Part shown: in pieces, positions 1 through 8,398 of the stretch | How positions within the stretch are numbered: the stretch's first letter is position 1 | Layout: every line of letters begins with the position of its first letter | Assembly (NCBI GenBank): GCA_964544085.1 | Contig: CAZIZT010000017.1 | Coordinates: 25,176-89,175, forward strand | Direction: 5' to 3' | Length of the DNA stretch: 64,000 bases | Source of the DNA: CAZIZT01 sp964544085 | GTDB lineage: Bacteria > Campylobacterota_A > Desulfurellia > Desulfurellales > Hippeaceae | Position numbers and translations under genes: made by a program | The notes under the pieces: model-generated | Told to the model about the DNA's origin: nothing | What the model saw: only the letters and a program-made list of their open reading frames with translations | Database searches by the model: none

Positions 1-2
1 AT

Positions 3-38
3 AAGTTTGGCAAAAAGGTTGTCAGCGTCTATCCGTAG
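3..38 (+). CDS. rpmA: 50S ribosomal protein L27, C-terminal end only
   Basis: The first bases read in frame as KFGKKVVSVYP followed by a TAG stop that directly abuts the ATG of obgE. A Gly-Lys-Lys/Arg-x-Val-Ser-Val-Tyr-Pro ending is typical of bacterial L27, and rpmA directly before obgE is a widespread gene order. Only 11 residues are inside the window, so the identification rests on this tail plus context. The gene begins outside the window. Confidence 0.7.
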   Translation, partial: KFGKKVVSVYP

Positions 39-995
39 ATGTTTATCGATCATGCCAGAATATCGGTTAAGGCGGGTGACGGTGGATCAGGTATAGTTAG
101 CTTCAGGCGGGAAAAGTACGTGCCTAAGGGCGGTCCCGACGGTGGTGATGGCGGTAAGGGTGGTGATGTTATCCTTGAAGCTACCACCGACGAGAACACC
201 CTTAGGCTTTTTCGTTTTAAGCGTCATTTTAGCGCCGAAAATGGAGCAAGCGGATCTTCCAACAACAAAACAGGTAAAAGTGGCAGGGACCTGATAATTA
301 AGGTGCCTGTTGGCACCATTGTGAAGGATGCAGAGGGCAATGTTATAGCCGATTTGAGTAAAAATGGCCAGCGTGTGGTTGTAGCAAAGGGCGGCAAAGG
401 GGGTAAGGGTAATGCTGCTTTTGCTACAGCCACAAACAGGGCTCCTCGAATAGCCACAAAAGGCAAGAAGGGCCAGGCGAAAGAGCTGATACTGGAATTA
501 AAACTGATAGCCGATGTTGGTCTTGTTGGTTTTCCCAATGCAGGCAAATCATCTCTTATAAGGGCGATCTCCAATGCTACGCCGGAGGTTGCCGACTATC
601 CCTTCACCACCCTGACACCGCACCTGGGTTATGTAGCCTACGGTGACAAGGATTTTATCGTCGCTGATATTCCTGGAATCATTGAAGGTGCGAGCAAGGG
701 TAAGGGTCTGGGCTTGAGATTCTTAAGGCACATAGAGAGAACACGTATTCTGCTTTTCGTGCTTGATATAACACAAAGTCCTAAGGAACAGTTCGAACAG
801 CTGCTAAAGGAGTTAAAGGAATACGATCGCTCGCTCCTTGAAAGAAAGAGGGCTGTTGTGCTCAACAAGATTGACCTTGTTGAGGAGCCTGAACAGTTTA
901 GTAAGCTTTTCGAAAACGAAACGGTTTTCCTGGTGAGCGCCCTCAAAAAACGTGGTCTTGAGAAGTTGTTGGGATGGATCAGTTCTCTGTTATAG
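39..995 (+). CDS. obgE: GTPase Obg/CgtA, short form without C-terminal extension
   Basis: Obg is a ribosome-associated GTPase of 50S assembly and stress signalling. The Gly-rich Obg fold fills residues 1 to about 157 (GDGGSGIVSFRREK, GGDGGKGGD). The G domain follows: P-loop GFPNAGKS at 164-171, switch II DIPG at 210-213, NKID at 276-279 and an SAL motif near 301. The protein is 318 residues and stops right after the G domain, so the C-terminal OCT domain or acidic tail found in many longer Obg proteins is absent. It starts at the ATG abutting the rpmA stop and is in the rpmA-obgE-proBA-nadD-rsfS operon. The identification is secure; the regulatory consequence of the missing tail is unknown. 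Confidence 0.97.
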   Translation: MFIDHARISVKAGDGGSGIVSFRREKYVPKGGPDGGDGGKGGDVILEATTDENTLRLFRFKRHFSAENGASGSSNNKTGKSGRDLIIKVPVGTIVKDAEGNVIADLSKNGQRVVVAKGGKGGKGNAAFATATNRAPRIATKGKKGQAKELILELKLIADVGLVGFPNAGKSSLIRAISNATPEVADYPFTTLTPHLGYVAYGDKDFIVADIPGIIEGASKGKGLGLRFLRHIERTRILLFVLDITQSPKEQFEQLLKELKEYDRSLLERKRAVVLNKIDLVEEPEQFSKLFENETVFLVSALKKRGLEKLLGWISSLL

Positions 996-2119
996 AGCGG
1001 CTTGAAAAAGCCCGGCGTATTGTAATCAAAATTGGTAGCGCTGTTATAGTGAACAGGTCGAGGGATATAGACACAGGACTGCTTGAGTCTATCACGAATG
1101 ACATCGCCTATCTGATAGGTGACCTGAACAAAGAGATTGTCGTTGTTTCAAGTGGTGCCGTTGCAAGTGGTATGGCTGCTATGGGTTTAAGAAAAAAGCC
1201 GGACAACATTATCCACCAGCAGGCGCTTGCAGCCATTGGTCAACCAGAACTTATGCAGTTGTACAAGCGACTGTTTCAGCGGTTCGGCATTACCGTCTCT
1301 CAGGTGCTAATAGCCATCGATGATATCCAGAACAGACGACGATTTATAAATGCAAAAAATGCCCTGTTGACACTTATAAAATGGAAAAGCTTGCCTGTTG
1401 TGAACGAAAATGATACCGTTGTTGTAAAAGAGCTCTGTTTTGGCGATAATGACAATCTATCCTCCCATGTGGTGAATCTGACGGAAGCGGATGTATTGCT
1501 GATGTTGAGCAATGTGGATGGTGTTTATGATAAGGATCCATCCGAGGAAGGTGCACGGCTTCTGCGGGTTGTGCCTTCCGATTTCGATGCTGCCTCACTG
1601 AAGGGCTCTGGGGAACTTGGAGCGGGAGGTATCAGGAGCAAGGTTGAGGCGGGCAGGCGCGTGGCTGCACTGGGCAAGATTGCAATTGTACTAAACGGCA
1701 CACGAAGGGGGATCTTGAGGGACCTATTCAACGGCAGGGAGGTTCTCTATAGTCTGTTTGAACCGGCAAGTCATCCTATCAGTTCGAAAGAGTCGTGGAT
1801 TTCAAGCGGTGTGGTAGCGGGTGCTATTGTGGTGGACGATGGTGCAAAGAGGAGTCTGCTTAAGCACAAGAGCTTGCTTGCAAGTGGCATAGTTAAGGTA
1901 TATGGGAGCTTCGAACGTGGGGATATCGTCAGCATCGAAAGTGTTGACGGCAGGGTCATTGCAAGGGGCATAACCAACTATGACTCTCTCGAAATAGAGC
2001 GGATAAAGGGTTTACATTCTTCTCGCATTGCTGAGGTGCTTGGATATAAGTACTCAAACGACGTTGTTCATATCGACAACATGGTCCTTTTCGAAGAGAC
2101 AGGGAGGGACAATGCTTGA
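974..2119 (+). CDS. proB: glutamate 5-kinase with PUA domain
   Basis: Catalyses ATP-dependent phosphorylation of glutamate, the first step of proline synthesis. The amino-acid-kinase domain begins with IVIKIGSAVI and contains VVSSGAVASG and the VNENDTV and LSNVDGVYDKDP segments. After about residue 280 a PUA domain follows (GIVKVYGSFERGDIVSIES), as in full-length ProB proteins. It is 381 residues. The ATG lies inside the end of obgE (22-base overlap), implying translational coupling. proA follows with an overlapping start, and proC is far away at 44915-45715, so all three proline genes are in the window but in two places. Confidence 0.96.
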   Translation: MDQFSVIERLEKARRIVIKIGSAVIVNRSRDIDTGLLESITNDIAYLIGDLNKEIVVVSSGAVASGMAAMGLRKKPDNIIHQQALAAIGQPELMQLYKRLFQRFGITVSQVLIAIDDIQNRRRFINAKNALLTLIKWKSLPVVNENDTVVVKELCFGDNDNLSSHVVNLTEADVLLMLSNVDGVYDKDPSEEGARLLRVVPSDFDAASLKGSGELGAGGIRSKVEAGRRVAALGKIAIVLNGTRRGILRDLFNGREVLYSLFEPASHPISSKESWISSGVVAGAIVVDDGAKRSLLKHKSLLASGIVKVYGSFERGDIVSIESVDGRVIARGITNYDSLEIERIKGLHSSRIAEVLGYKYSNDVVHIDNMVLFEETGRDNA

Positions 2120-3362
2120 GGCGTACATAGAATCCGTTGCAGAGAAGGCAAAAAGGGCTTGGTACGAACTTTCCTCAACAGACGAGGCTACCATTAACGC
2201 TGTTTTGCTCAGGCTGGCAGAATTGCTCGATGAGAATCGTGAGAAAATAAAAAAGACAAATGAGCAGGATGTGGATAGCGCAAAAAGAGCCAATCTCTCC
2301 TCTGCGCTTATAGATAGGTTGCTTCTGAACGATAGACGTATAGATGGCATGATAGAATCCGTAAGAACTGTTGCGGCTCTTAAGTGTCCGGTTGGAGAGG
2401 TTATAGAAGGTTACAGGCTGCCAAATGGTTTGCACATTGAGCGCGTACGTGTTCCCATAGGAGTTGTGGGTATTATATACGAATCCAGGCCCAATGTAAC
2501 AATAGATGCTGCCTCCCTCTGCCTGAAATCCATGAATAGCTGTGTGTTGAGGGGTGGAAAGGAAGCTTTCTCTTCCAATGCCCTGCTTGTCGAGCTGGTC
2601 AGGAAGGCACTGGAAGAAGGAAACATTAATCCAGATTGTGTCATGTTTGTTGAGAAAACCGACAGGGAAGGCGTTTTACACATGTGCAGAATGGATAGAT
2701 ACATCGACCTGATCGTTCCGCGTGGTGGCGAAGGATTGATACGCTTTGTATCCCAAAACGCCACGATGAGTGTGTTAAAGCACGATAAGGGTCTCTGCCA
2801 CACCTATATCGATGCAGATGCAGAGCTCCAAATGGCGCTGAGGATAGCCTACAATGCGAAGGTTAATAGACCCGGTGTTTGTAATGCAATGGAAACACTG
2901 CTTGTACATGCAGATATTGCAGAGGCTTTTCTGCCGCCTTTCAAGAAAATGATGGATGAAGCTGGTGTCGAGCTGCGCGGGTGTGAGAGAACAAGGGCCA
3001 TAATCGACGTAAAACCAGCTACAGAAGAGGATTTTCATACAGAATATCTTGACCTAATACTCTCCATAGCCGTTGTTGATTCACTTGAGGATGCAGTAAA
3101 ACACATAAATCGCTACGGTTCGGGACATTCCGAGGCAATAGTGACCGAGAATTACACCTCAGCCGAACGCTTCTTAAATGCTGTTGATGCAGCCTGTGTA
3201 TACGTCAATGCATCCACCCGTTTTACGGATGGTGGCGTATTTGGAATGGGTGCAGAGATAGGTATTAGCACAAACAAGCTGCATGCGCGCGGTCCCGTGG
3301 GTTTAAGGGAACTGACCACCTACAAATACAAGATCAGGGGCAGTGGACAGACAAGGGAATGA
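2112..3362 (+). CDS. proA: gamma-glutamyl phosphate reductase
   Basis: Reduces gamma-glutamyl phosphate to glutamate semialdehyde with NADPH, the second proline step. It is an aldehyde-dehydrogenase-type protein of 416 residues with the ProA signatures VPIGVVGIIYESRPNVT, GGKEAFSSN and the catalytic-Cys region NRPGVCNAMETLL. The C-terminal SHSEAIVTENY/FGMGAEIGISTNKLHARGP region is also typical. I chose the ATG at 2112, overlapping the end of proB by 8 bases, because AGGGAGGG lies just upstream and homology begins there. The frame stays open further upstream inside proB, but that extension has no ProA character. The stop overlaps nadD by 4 bases. Confidence 0.96.
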   Translation: MLEAYIESVAEKAKRAWYELSSTDEATINAVLLRLAELLDENREKIKKTNEQDVDSAKRANLSSALIDRLLLNDRRIDGMIESVRTVAALKCPVGEVIEGYRLPNGLHIERVRVPIGVVGIIYESRPNVTIDAASLCLKSMNSCVLRGGKEAFSSNALLVELVRKALEEGNINPDCVMFVEKTDREGVLHMCRMDRYIDLIVPRGGEGLIRFVSQNATMSVLKHDKGLCHTYIDADAELQMALRIAYNAKVNRPGVCNAMETLLVHADIAEAFLPPFKKMMDEAGVELRGCERTRAIIDVKPATEEDFHTEYLDLILSIAVVDSLEDAVKHINRYGSGHSEAIVTENYTSAERFLNAVDAACVYVNASTRFTDGGVFGMGAEIGISTNKLHARGPVGLRELTTYKYKIRGSGQTRE

Positions 3363-3991
3363 GAATAGGGATCTTCGGCGGCACGTTTAATCCTGTTCAC
3401 ATAGGTCATCTACGTGGCGCCATCAGCACCTACGAGGCTTTTGCACTCGATAAGGTTGTATTTCTGCCCATAGGTATACCACCGCACAAGAAAGACGATG
3501 TTGCCGCTGCTGAATATCGCTATAGAATGATTGAGATAGCCATAGAGGGGCTTGAGGGTTTTGAAATATCGCGGCTTGAGATAGACAGCGACAGGGTAAA
3601 TTACACCATAGATACGGTGGAATCGCTGAAGGACATCTATCCTGACGATGATCTCTTCTTCATGGTGGGCACAGACGCCTTCTTCTATCTGGATCTATGG
3701 AAGGATTACAGAAGGCTTGTGGATCTAATACCTTTCATACTCATATGCAGGCCGGAATACGACACGACGCCTGTAGAGGAGAGGTATGCAGATGTGGTCA
3801 CATTCATAGAGGTGAAGGATGGATTTACGAGGAAGCCACAAACAGGAACGGTTTACATATTCAAACCACCGGCGTTCGACATATCTTCCAGTATGGTAAG
3901 ACACAAGATTAGAAAAGGTGAGATTATACGCTACCTGGTGCCGGAGGGTGTCGAGCAATTTATTAAAGAGAAGGGGTTGTACAGGCTATGA
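3359..3991 (+). CDS. nadD: nicotinate-nucleotide adenylyltransferase
   Basis: Transfers AMP to nicotinate mononucleotide in NAD synthesis. It is a 210-residue nucleotidyltransferase with the N-terminal GTFNPVHIGHLR motif (the GxFxPxHxGH family signature) and the C-terminal DISSSMVR version of ISSTxIR. FFMVGTDAF matches the conserved central segment of NadD. The ATG overlaps the proA stop by 4 bases (ATGA), and the gene in turn overlaps rsfS by 4 bases. The nadD-rsfS pair is a very common bacterial arrangement. Confidence 0.95.
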   Translation: MRIGIFGGTFNPVHIGHLRGAISTYEAFALDKVVFLPIGIPPHKKDDVAAAEYRYRMIEIAIEGLEGFEISRLEIDSDRVNYTIDTVESLKDIYPDDDLFFMVGTDAFFYLDLWKDYRRLVDLIPFILICRPEYDTTPVEERYADVVTFIEVKDGFTRKPQTGTVYIFKPPAFDISSSMVRHKIRKGEIIRYLVPEGVEQFIKEKGLYRL

Positions 3992-4302
3992 AGGAGAGAA
4001 TTGTGGAGATTCTGGAGGATAAGAAGGTTGAGGATGTCTCTATAATAGATGTAAGACACAGATCTGCGCTGTTTGATTACTTCATCATAGGTACCGTGGA
4101 AAGCTCCCGTCAGGTGGATGCTGTAATTGATGAGCTTGAAAAGGCAAATGTACCCATTCACCACCTTGAGGGGAGCAGCGACAGTGAATGGGTACTGATA
4201 GACAGCTACGATATCGTTATCCACCTCTTCTCCGCACGGAAAAGGGCAGAGTACGACATAGAATCCCTCTGGAAGGACACCAGTAACGTCCTCAGCGGCT
4301 GA
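3988..4302 (+). CDS. rsfS: ribosomal silencing factor RsfS
   Basis: RsfS binds L14 on the 50S subunit and blocks subunit joining during starvation. At 104 residues it has the usual size and motifs: IDVRHRSALFDYFIIGT near the N terminus, then SSRQVDAVIDEL, and a C-terminal EWVLIDSYDIVIHLFSARKRAEYDIESLW. It is the last gene of the operon. Its 3' end overlaps the convergent TRAP permease gene by 11 bases, and no terminator fits between them. Confidence 0.95.
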   Translation: MKERIVEILEDKKVEDVSIIDVRHRSALFDYFIIGTVESSRQVDAVIDELEKANVPIHHLEGSSDSEWVLIDSYDIVIHLFSARKRAEYDIESLWKDTSNVLSG

Positions 4303-6214
4303 ACCGCTGTTTAATTTTTCCATAAAACATGTACCCGAAAAACAGAGACGCCGCCGCAGCTAAACCTATTATGTTTGTTTCTTCGTTCGGGTAAAAGCTC
4401 AACAAACCGGCCGCAAGGAACAACAGCCTTTCCACTATTGAGAGTTTTCTGTTGAAATAGCCTTCAATGGCTATTGTAAAACTGAATAAGCCAAACAACA
4501 GATACAAGGCGGGCATCAGGCTTGTTGTCGTCAGGCCACTTAAGATCTTTGTGTACAGGAAAAAGATAGGAATGAGCAGAAGACCCTTGGCAAGCTTGAA
4601 CGCCTCTATAGCCGTATCCAGCGGTCGGGAGCCGGCTATGCCGCTTGCCGCAAACGCTGCAAGTGCAATGGGCGGGGTAACGTTCGCCGTTTCAGCCAGC
4701 CAGAAGACCGTCATGTTTGCTGCAAGCAACGACACTCCAAGCATCTTGAAAGCCGGTGCTATCAGTACAGCCAGCACAATATAGGATGCGGTAACCGGCA
4801 GGCCCATACCGAGAAACAAAGCGGCAAGTGCAGTCAATACGTACAACCAGAAGATGCTGTTGGATGTGATTGATGTGACAAGTACAGAGAAAGCAAGACC
4901 CAAGCCTGTTAGCGTGATAACACCAACAATAATACCGGCTGCTATCAGTAGAACACCTGTAGCCACCATGTTTCTGACGCCAAAGACACAGGCTTCGTAG
5001 ATCTTTTTCGGTCCCATGCGGGACTCCTTCTTGAACCAGCTTACAACAACCACCGAGACAAGGCTGATAATGGCAGCATACGTTGGTGTGAAGCTCTCGG
5101 CAAGCAGAAATACCAGCACTCCCAGCGGAATCAAGAAATGCCAGCCTTTTTTCAGTACCTCTTTGACGTCGGGTATCTCTTCGTCTTCCAGCGGTTTGAT
5201 ACCACTCTTTTTGGCTCTTATATGGACGTTAAGCAAGACGCCCAGGTAGTAGATAATGGCAGGTATTAGAGCAACACCGATTATGGTGGTATAGGGTATC
5301 TGTGTCCACTGGGACATAACGAAAGCGCCAGCGCCCATTATCGGTGGCATCATCTGTCCACCCACCGAAGCTGCGGTTTCAACACCCCCTGCAAATTCCG
5401 GGGCGAAACCGATCTTCTTCATGAGTGGTATTGTAATGGAACCTGTGCCTACGACATTTGCTACAGAGCTACCCGTGATAGATCCCATGATGCCGCTTGC
5501 AACCACCGCTACCTTTGCTGGGCCACCGACAGTTTTGCCCATTACTGCTTTTGCGAAATCAATAATGAAATCACCGGCACCGCTTTTTAAGAAGAACGCT
5601 GCAAAGAGTATAAATAAAAAGACGTAGGTAGATGCAATGGTCGTTATATAGCCGAAGATACCATCGGTTGTAAAGTACATCCTGTAGAGGTATGTGGATA
5701 GATGAATGCCGCGGAAGTTGAACATACCGGCTGGCATGTACCTGCCCAGAAATAGCGCATAGGCGCTGAACAGAAGGGCAAGGAAAGGTATGACAACTCC
5801 GGCAACCCTTCGTGATAGTTCAATGGTCAACAATACGGCTATTCCTGCCACTATCATGTCGCGCAGAATCAGCACCTCATTCCTTGCATGGATGGTATTT
5901 TCAAAGAAGACTATATAAAGGCCACTGAGAAAAGCCAGTACAGCGAGTATCGTATCCAGAGTAAGGGTCTTTTTGGGGTATTTCTTTGATGTGGGGTACA
6001 GGATAAAACCGGCAAAGCAGATGAAAGAAAAGAAAATGGCGTTCTGATGCAACTCGGATATGACACCGAAGCTATTGAACCAAAGGGCGAAGACCGTCAA
6101 AATGACGCTTGCCACCTTGACGGCCTTGCCAGGTATTCCTATTTTGTCCAGGTTTCTTACGAGTATCTTGGAGCCGGCTTCTTCCTGCTGGAGTACATCT
6201 TTGTTGTTTTCCAT
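4292..6214 (-). CDS. TRAP transporter fused permease (4TM/12TM, DctQM type)
   Basis: A 640-residue integral membrane protein built as the fused small-plus-large TRAP permease that partners TAXI binding proteins. The first ~170 residues give about four to five membrane segments. The DctM-like part contains GSITGSSVANVVGTGSITIPLMKK and GGVETAASVGGQMMPPIMGAGAFVM, hallmark sequences of the large subunit, and GLPVTASYIVLAVLIAP further on. It imports an unidentified small organic acid using an ion gradient. The upstream binding-protein gene ends 19 bases before this start, so the two form one unit. The substrate cannot be told from sequence. Confidence 0.93.
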   Translation of the reverse strand: MENNKDVLQQEEAGSKILVRNLDKIGIPGKAVKVASVILTVFALWFNSFGVISELHQNAIFFSFICFAGFILYPTSKKYPKKTLTLDTILAVLAFLSGLYIVFFENTIHARNEVLILRDMIVAGIAVLLTIELSRRVAGVVIPFLALLFSAYALFLGRYMPAGMFNFRGIHLSTYLYRMYFTTDGIFGYITTIASTYVFLFILFAAFFLKSGAGDFIIDFAKAVMGKTVGGPAKVAVVASGIMGSITGSSVANVVGTGSITIPLMKKIGFAPEFAGGVETAASVGGQMMPPIMGAGAFVMSQWTQIPYTTIIGVALIPAIIYYLGVLLNVHIRAKKSGIKPLEDEEIPDVKEVLKKGWHFLIPLGVLVFLLAESFTPTYAAIISLVSVVVVSWFKKESRMGPKKIYEACVFGVRNMVATGVLLIAAGIIVGVITLTGLGLAFSVLVTSITSNSIFWLYVLTALAALFLGMGLPVTASYIVLAVLIAPAFKMLGVSLLAANMTVFWLAETANVTPPIALAAFAASGIAGSRPLDTAIEAFKLAKGLLLIPIFFLYTKILSGLTTTSLMPALYLLFGLFSFTIAIEGYFNRKLSIVERLLFLAAGLLSFYPNEETNIIGLAAAASLFFGYMFYGKIKQRFSR

Positions 6215-6233
6215 GGCCGAATCCCTGAATATT

Positions 6234-7241
6234 CTATTTTGCTATCAATTTCGCCGGTATCTTCAAACCCTGTTCCTCATAGTATTTTGCTGCTCCTGGC
6301 GCAAGTGGAACAGGCAGCCCTTTAATTGCGTTCTGTAGCTTGATGGCGTATGTGGCTTTGTGGATATTGTGCAAAAACGGCAGATTCTCATAGATGGTTT
6401 TTACAATAAGATACACATCCTTCTGGGGCACGCCCTTCCTTACGGCAAGGAAATTGGGCTGAGCTATTGTATAAACAGGCTTTTTGAGTCCTGGGTATGT
6501 GCCGGGTTTAATTACATACCTGAACCAGACATCGTAATGTGAGTCTATTTTCTTAAGCTGATCGTCTGTGAAGTTAAGCAGAGCTACCTTCTTGGGACCC
6601 AGCCTTGCAAAGAGCCTTGTAATTGCTGCCACAGGTGGTCCTGCTGGTGTATTTGCTCCGGCAATCCTGCCGTCGATCATAGCGTCGATACTCTGGTTAT
6701 AACCAAGGTAAACGGGTGTGAAATCCTTTCCAATTTTGATGCCAAGAGCAGAGAGTATCACCTTACCACTACCTTCTGTGCCACTGCCCCTTTTGCCAAT
6801 AGAGAAGCGCTCATGAAGGCCTTTTAGGTCCATTATGTTGCCGGTTTTCACGTATTTTCTCAAAAGCGAGAAGTGCTCCACGTTTTGCCACAGGGCTGTA
6901 ACAGCATAGAAGAATCTTTGTGGTTTCTTGTAAACGCCTGTGCCGTTGTATGCCATAGCACCAAAGAGACCCTGAAGAATGGCAAAATCGGCTTCTCCTC
7001 TTTTGAGGAGTTTTATGTTCTCTCCGCTACCAGCTGATGTAATTGCCGTTGCTGTTATGCCTTTCTTTGCCAATTTCATGTTAATCAGTGTTGCTATAGC
7101 TACACCAACCGGATAGTAGGTTCCACCGGGCGTTGCTGTTGCAATGATGTAGTTTTTAACCTTTTTGGCAAAGCTCTGCTGTACACCTGCAACACCAAAC
7201 AACAGTAATACACTCAAGACAATCGAGACAACCCTTCTCAT
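6234..7241 (-). CDS. TAXI-family TRAP transporter solute-binding protein
   Basis: Periplasmic ligand-binding subunit for the adjacent fused permease. A signal peptide covers about residues 1-25 (VVSIVLSVLLLFGVAGVQQSFA). The mature part opens with the TAXI signature region IIATATPGGTYYPVGVAIAT and SAGSGENIKLLKRGEADFAI, and ends with a conserved P-L-APGAAKYYEEQG segment. The 335-residue length is usual. GGGAGGTGAG precedes the ATG at 7241. Family members bind glutamate, other amino acids or carboxylates; this one could bind any of these. Confidence 0.93.
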   Translation of the reverse strand: MRRVVSIVLSVLLLFGVAGVQQSFAKKVKNYIIATATPGGTYYPVGVAIATLINMKLAKKGITATAITSAGSGENIKLLKRGEADFAILQGLFGAMAYNGTGVYKKPQRFFYAVTALWQNVEHFSLLRKYVKTGNIMDLKGLHERFSIGKRGSGTEGSGKVILSALGIKIGKDFTPVYLGYNQSIDAMIDGRIAGANTPAGPPVAAITRLFARLGPKKVALLNFTDDQLKKIDSHYDVWFRYVIKPGTYPGLKKPVYTIAQPNFLAVRKGVPQKDVYLIVKTIYENLPFLHNIHKATYAIKLQNAIKGLPVPLAPGAAKYYEEQGLKIPAKLIAK

Positions 7242-7270
7242 ATACTCACCTCCCTTAATTAATTTTTAAC

Positions 7271-7298
7271 ATTATGCACAATTAACACGTTTTATCAA
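7271..7298 (-). promoter_or_regulatory. candidate sigma-70 promoter of the TRAP-TAXI unit
   Basis: On the minus strand TTGATA (7298-7293) and CATAAT (7276-7271) are separated by 16 bases, about 30 bases upstream of the TAXI start. The surrounding 7242-7405 region is very AT-rich and contains no gene. Confidence 0.45.
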
Positions 7299-7383
7299 GA
7301 TAAAATTAATATGAAAAAGTTTTAACATAACAAGCAAAGTAAACAAAGTTGTGTCTTAACTATAATTTAAATTTTAGTCACTG

Positions 7384-7411
7384 TATGGTTGTTAAAGTAT
7401 GGTTGTTAAAG
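7384..7411. repeat. perfect 14-bp tandem duplication at the 3' end of the Sir2 gene
   Basis: The unit TATGGTTGTTAAAG occurs twice head to tail (7384-7397 and 7398-7411). The Sir2 stop codon (7408-7406 on the minus strand) falls in the copy proximal to the gene, so the second copy repeats the last codons and stop. It is probably a slippage product. Confidence 0.9.
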
Positions 7412-8143
7412 CATGGCAACGAGCTGAGGCAGTATCTCTTCAGCGCCTCCCAGAAGCATTTCATCCGCATAGATGGAGATGCCTGAATAGTCGATATTTA
7501 TCTCGATAACAAAGGCCCCTCTGTCGTGAGCTATCTTGGGCATGCTTGCTGCGGGTTGGACTACTCCACTTGTGCCTATGGCAAGAAAACAATCACAGGT
7601 TGCGGAAGCTTTCATCGCGGCATCGAGAATTTCCCTGTTTAGATTCTCGCCAAACCATACCACGTTGGGCCTGACCCTTCCTGAGCAGAATCTACATGAA
7701 GGCGGTAGCTGGGTGTCTTCGTAGACAGTATCATCGTAATAGACCTTACCGCAGTTTAAGCACCGGTTCTCAAATATGTTGCCGTGTAGTTCAAGTACAT
7801 TTTCCGAACCGGCTTGTCTGTGGAGAGAATCAACATTCTGTGTTATAAGTGTAAAGTTGCTCTTGAAGTGTTTCTCCAGGGTCACAAGCGCATGATGGGC
7901 GGCGTTCGGCTTTGCCTGCTTGACGATTTTTCTTCTATAATTGTACCATTCCCATACCAGTTTGGGGTTTCTCATAAAGGCATCGAGTGTAGCCAGTTCG
8001 GTGGGTGAATATCTCTTCCAGAGCCCATCTTTTCCCCTGAATGTGGGTATACCACTTGCTTTGGATATCCCAGCGCCGGTTAAAACTGCTATTTTTTGGG
8101 CTTTTTTCAACTCCTGGGCGCATTTAAAGAGCTTTTCGTTCAT
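7406..8143 (-). CDS. cobB: Sir2-family NAD-dependent protein deacylase
   Basis: Removes acyl groups from lysines, consuming NAD and giving nicotinamide and O-acetyl-ADP-ribose. A 245-residue sirtuin: NAD-binding GAGISKASGIPTFRG near the N terminus, TQNVDSLH with LELHGN supplying the catalytic His, and a four-cysteine zinc site (CLNCG and CRFCSG). RPNVVWFGE and GTSGVVQPAASMP follow. The Arg/Tyr pair that marks desuccinylase CobB enzymes appears as Y(N)YRRK in the cofactor loop, so deacylation broader than acetyl is possible. It stands alone, with its own candidate promoter. The regulatory target is unknown. Confidence 0.93.
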   Translation of the reverse strand: MNEKLFKCAQELKKAQKIAVLTGAGISKASGIPTFRGKDGLWKRYSPTELATLDAFMRNPKLVWEWYNYRRKIVKQAKPNAAHHALVTLEKHFKSNFTLITQNVDSLHRQAGSENVLELHGNIFENRCLNCGKVYYDDTVYEDTQLPPSCRFCSGRVRPNVVWFGENLNREILDAAMKASATCDCFLAIGTSGVVQPAASMPKIAHDRGAFVIEINIDYSGISIYADEMLLGGAEEILPQLVAML

Positions 8144-8173
8144 AACAGAACCCCTTTAGTGCCTTTAATATAC

Positions 8174-8202
8174 ACTCTAACCATGGGACGGTCATCTGTC
8201 AA
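8174..8202 (-). promoter_or_regulatory. candidate promoter of the Sir2 gene
   Basis: Minus-strand TTGACA (8202-8197) and TAGAGT (8179-8174) lie 17 bases apart, about 30 bases upstream of the Sir2 ATG, which has AAAGGGG as ribosome-binding site. The -35 box is consensus and the -10 is weak. Confidence 0.4.
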
Positions 8203-8299
8203 GCCTACATTTCTTAAGTTACAGTTAAGTATAATTATTTACATCAGGATAAAAAAGTAATATAATTAGTAAAATTAAAAACAAAAAACCAGTGCCTGC

Positions 8300-8328
8300 T
8301 TGATATTTATAAATTTCTATGATATTAT
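8300..8328 (+). promoter_or_regulatory. candidate promoter of the EAL-domain gene
   Basis: TTGATA (8300-8305), a 17-base spacer and TATTAT (8323-8328) give a good sigma-70 promoter about 70 bases before the ATG at 8399. The rest of the 255-base divergent spacer is AT-rich with no gene. Confidence 0.55.
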
Positions 8329-8398
8329 TCACCGTCAGGATAATGGGCTCTTTTAATTAATCATTAATCAGACAAGCAGATAGGACATAAGCTGAAGA

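Noticed and set aside
2028..2111. Upstream extension of proA inside proB
   Set aside because: The extension is out-of-frame proB sequence with no ProA similarity; the ATG at 2112 has a good ribosome-binding site.
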